Positions 62,591-64,000 of a DNA stretch of 64,000 bases are shown here, in pieces. The notes under the pieces were generated by a model. It worked only from the letters and a program-made list of their open reading frames with translations, had not been told where the DNA came from and did not search any database. The translations under genes and the position numbers were made by a program. Position 1 is the first letter of the stretch, and every line of letters begins with the position of its first letter. This DNA is from Klebsiella sp. BIGb0407. Its GTDB lineage: Bacteria; Pseudomonadota; Gammaproteobacteria; Enterobacterales; Enterobacteriaceae. The stretch is from positions 372,001-436,000 of the forward strand of contig NZ_JANUEQ010000001.1 in NCBI RefSeq assembly GCF_024807845.1. The letters run 5' to 3'.

Positions 62591-64000
62591 ATGTCCGAAT
62601 TTGATAGTCTGGCACGCAAAATAATAGATGATATTGGCGGGAAAGATAATGTTATTCATTTAACGCACTGTATTACTCGACTGCGTTTTACCCTTCGTGA
62701 TACGGCGTTATTTAATATTGAAGCGCTGAACAGGCTGCCGGGTGTGATAATGGCGGTGAACAGTAACGAGCAGTGCCAGGTGGTTATCGGCAATGATGTC
62801 ACTAAAGTTTATGACGCTATCTATGCCGCCGGACTCGTCTCCAGTAATGACTCAGTTGTGGAGGCAGATAAAAAGTCAGGTAAAGGGAATATTGTTGGCG
62901 CGGTATTTAATAAAATGTCGTCAATTCTGGTGCCAATTGTACCGGCACTTGCTGGCGCGGGTATGATTAAAGCGCTGCTGGTAATTCTAACCACCTATAA
63001 TTTTCTGGCCGCGGACACCAGTACCTATAAAATCCTTGCGGCGGCCAGCAACAGCGTGTTCTTTTTTCTGCCGTTATTTCTGGCTTTTTCCTGCGCCCGG
63101 TCCTTTGGTACTAACCCCTTTGTCAGCGTGGCGATTGTCGGGGCATTACTTGAGCCTAACTTTACCGGACTGATGCAGGCCCCTGGCGATATCGTGACCT
63201 TTATCGGTATCCCGGTGGTACTGATGAAATACTCGTCCACTCTGATCCCGGCGATTCTGTCTATCTGGCTCTACTCATATGTTGAGCGGTTCCTGAAAAA
63301 AATCATCCATCAGAGTATCGAGTCTGTCGCAGTACCTATGCTCGGATTACTGATTATGGTGCCGACTATCGCTATCGTGATTGGTCCTATCGGCGTCTAT
63401 CTCGGTGACGGTATTGGTCACGCTATCGGCTATATGACCGGAGTCAGCGGGGTACTTACCGGGGCCCTGATTGGCGGAGGGTGGACCATTCTGGTGATGT
63501 TCGGTCTGCACTGGGGCCTGGTGCCGGTGATGATCAATAACCTTACGATGCATGGCTCGGATACCATCAAACCTGCGGCAGCAATGGCCACTTTCTCTCA
63601 GGCTGGCGTGGCGCTGGGTGTGTTCCTGAAGGCAAAAGATAAAAAACTGAAGTCTTTTGCCTTGTCAGCGATGATCCCGGCGTTATTTGCGGGTGTAACC
63701 GAACCCGTTGTTTATGGTCTGTCAGTAAAATATAAACGCCCGCTAATCGCTTCTATTATTGCCGGTACGCTAGCGGGTGGTTTTGTCGGCGGTATGGGCA
63801 CCACGGTGATTGCCTACGTCTTCCCGTCAATCACCACGCTGCCTGCTTTTATGACTGATACTTTTGCCTACTACCTTATCGGCTTAAGTATGGCCTTCGG
63901 ACTTTCAGCGATACTGACTTATCTGTTTGGATTTGATGAGGGTATTGAGTCCGCCCCCGCCGCTGCAGCTGATACAACGAAAGCCCCCGATGCGGCGAAA
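62591..64000 (+). CDS. Beta-glucoside PTS permease EIIBC(A), cut by the window edge
   Basis: 470 codons are visible and the gene continues past the right edge. The EIIB domain (about 1-85) has the phosphorylation cysteine in HLTHCITRLRF. The EIIC domain (about 105-450) has the conserved FAGVTEPVVYG and GGGWTILVMFGLHWG. The start of a linker to a probable EIIA domain (ESAPAAAADTTKAP) is at the end. No second RAT is seen in the 58-base gap after the antiterminator gene. It transports and phosphorylates aryl-beta-glucosides or cellobiose-like sugars. Confidence 0.93.
   Translation, partial: MSEFDSLARKIIDDIGGKDNVIHLTHCITRLRFTLRDTALFNIEALNRLPGVIMAVNSNEQCQVVIGNDVTKVYDAIYAAGLVSSNDSVVEADKKSGKGNIVGAVFNKMSSILVPIVPALAGAGMIKALLVILTTYNFLAADTSTYKILAAASNSVFFFLPLFLAFSCARSFGTNPFVSVAIVGALLEPNFTGLMQAPGDIVTFIGIPVVLMKYSSTLIPAILSIWLYSYVERFLKKIIHQSIESVAVPMLGLLIMVPTIAIVIGPIGVYLGDGIGHAIGYMTGVSGVLTGALIGGGWTILVMFGLHWGLVPVMINNLTMHGSDTIKPAAAMATFSQAGVALGVFLKAKDKKLKSFALSAMIPALFAGVTEPVVYGLSVKYKRPLIASIIAGTLAGGFVGGMGTTVIAYVFPSITTLPAFMTDTFAYYLIGLSMAFGLSAILTYLFGFDEGIESAPAAAADTTKAPDAAK

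Overview
The window looks like chromosomal DNA of an enteric gammaproteobacterium (Enterobacterales). The evidence is a strongly enterobacterial 6-phosphogluconate dehydrogenase (gnd), a dsdC/dsdX/dsdA D-serine set, a Klebsiella-type hpx purine catabolic locus, a bgl-type antiterminator plus PTS permease, and a chaperone-usher fimbrial operon. The genus cannot be fixed from the sequence. I see no tRNA, rRNA, CRISPR array or insertion sequence. Almost all of the window is accessory metabolism.

Layout. 1-1847: left end of a fimbrial operon on the minus strand (pilin, chaperone, start of usher), with an AT-rich control region up to 2631. 2632-8100: an AlkC-type DNA glycosylase, then a MarR regulator divergent from an AceE-like pyruvate dehydrogenase E1 and a short E2-like protein that has lost its lipoyl domain and two catalytic residues. 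8101-9482: a membrane protein and an unrecognised overlapping gene pair.

9728-32332 is an almost complete purine degradation superlocus. It holds hpxDE (hypoxanthine/xanthine to urate), hpxR, hpxO (urate hydroxylase), hpxT and hpxQ, guaD, hpxA and hpxB (allantoin), hpxWXYZ (oxalurate/oxamate), hpxU, an ABC transporter and hpxJ/hpxK (ureidoglycine, allantoate). A transporter/MocR-regulator block (18549-22116) interrupts it. Six sequences with correctly spaced GG/GC sigma-54 elements face hpxO, hpxT, guaD, hpxA, hpxW and hpxF, and an NtrC-like dyad lies between hpxO and hpxT. This suggests nitrogen-limitation control of a salvage route that releases ammonia from purines.

32393-42652 is a likely sulfur (or other heteroatom) scavenging locus. 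It has an enhancer-binding protein with an altered GAFTGA loop, two SfnB-like flavin dehydrogenases, a polar-amino-acid-type ABC transporter, two NtaA/SnaA/DszA-type monooxygenases and an HpcH/HpaI aldolase between them. 42781-44842 is a restriction-modification pair (HNH nuclease and C5 cytosine methyltransferase). It is followed by a ribbon-helix-helix protein, a SulP transporter, and a PIN-domain protein with an unknown small partner. 48149-52125 is the D-serine locus.

52815-64000: gnd, here away from any O-antigen genes; an orphan AT-rich gene with a HEPN-like Rx4H motif; a chemoreceptor; a Fur-box-preceded exported esterase; a LysR/MFS/DUF1349 group; and the start of a bgl-type beta-glucoside operon with a CRP box and a RAT/terminator. 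The least explained parts are the E1/pseudo-E2 pair, the altered-GAFTGA sulfur locus, the PIN pair, the HEPN candidate and the 8699-9482 pair.
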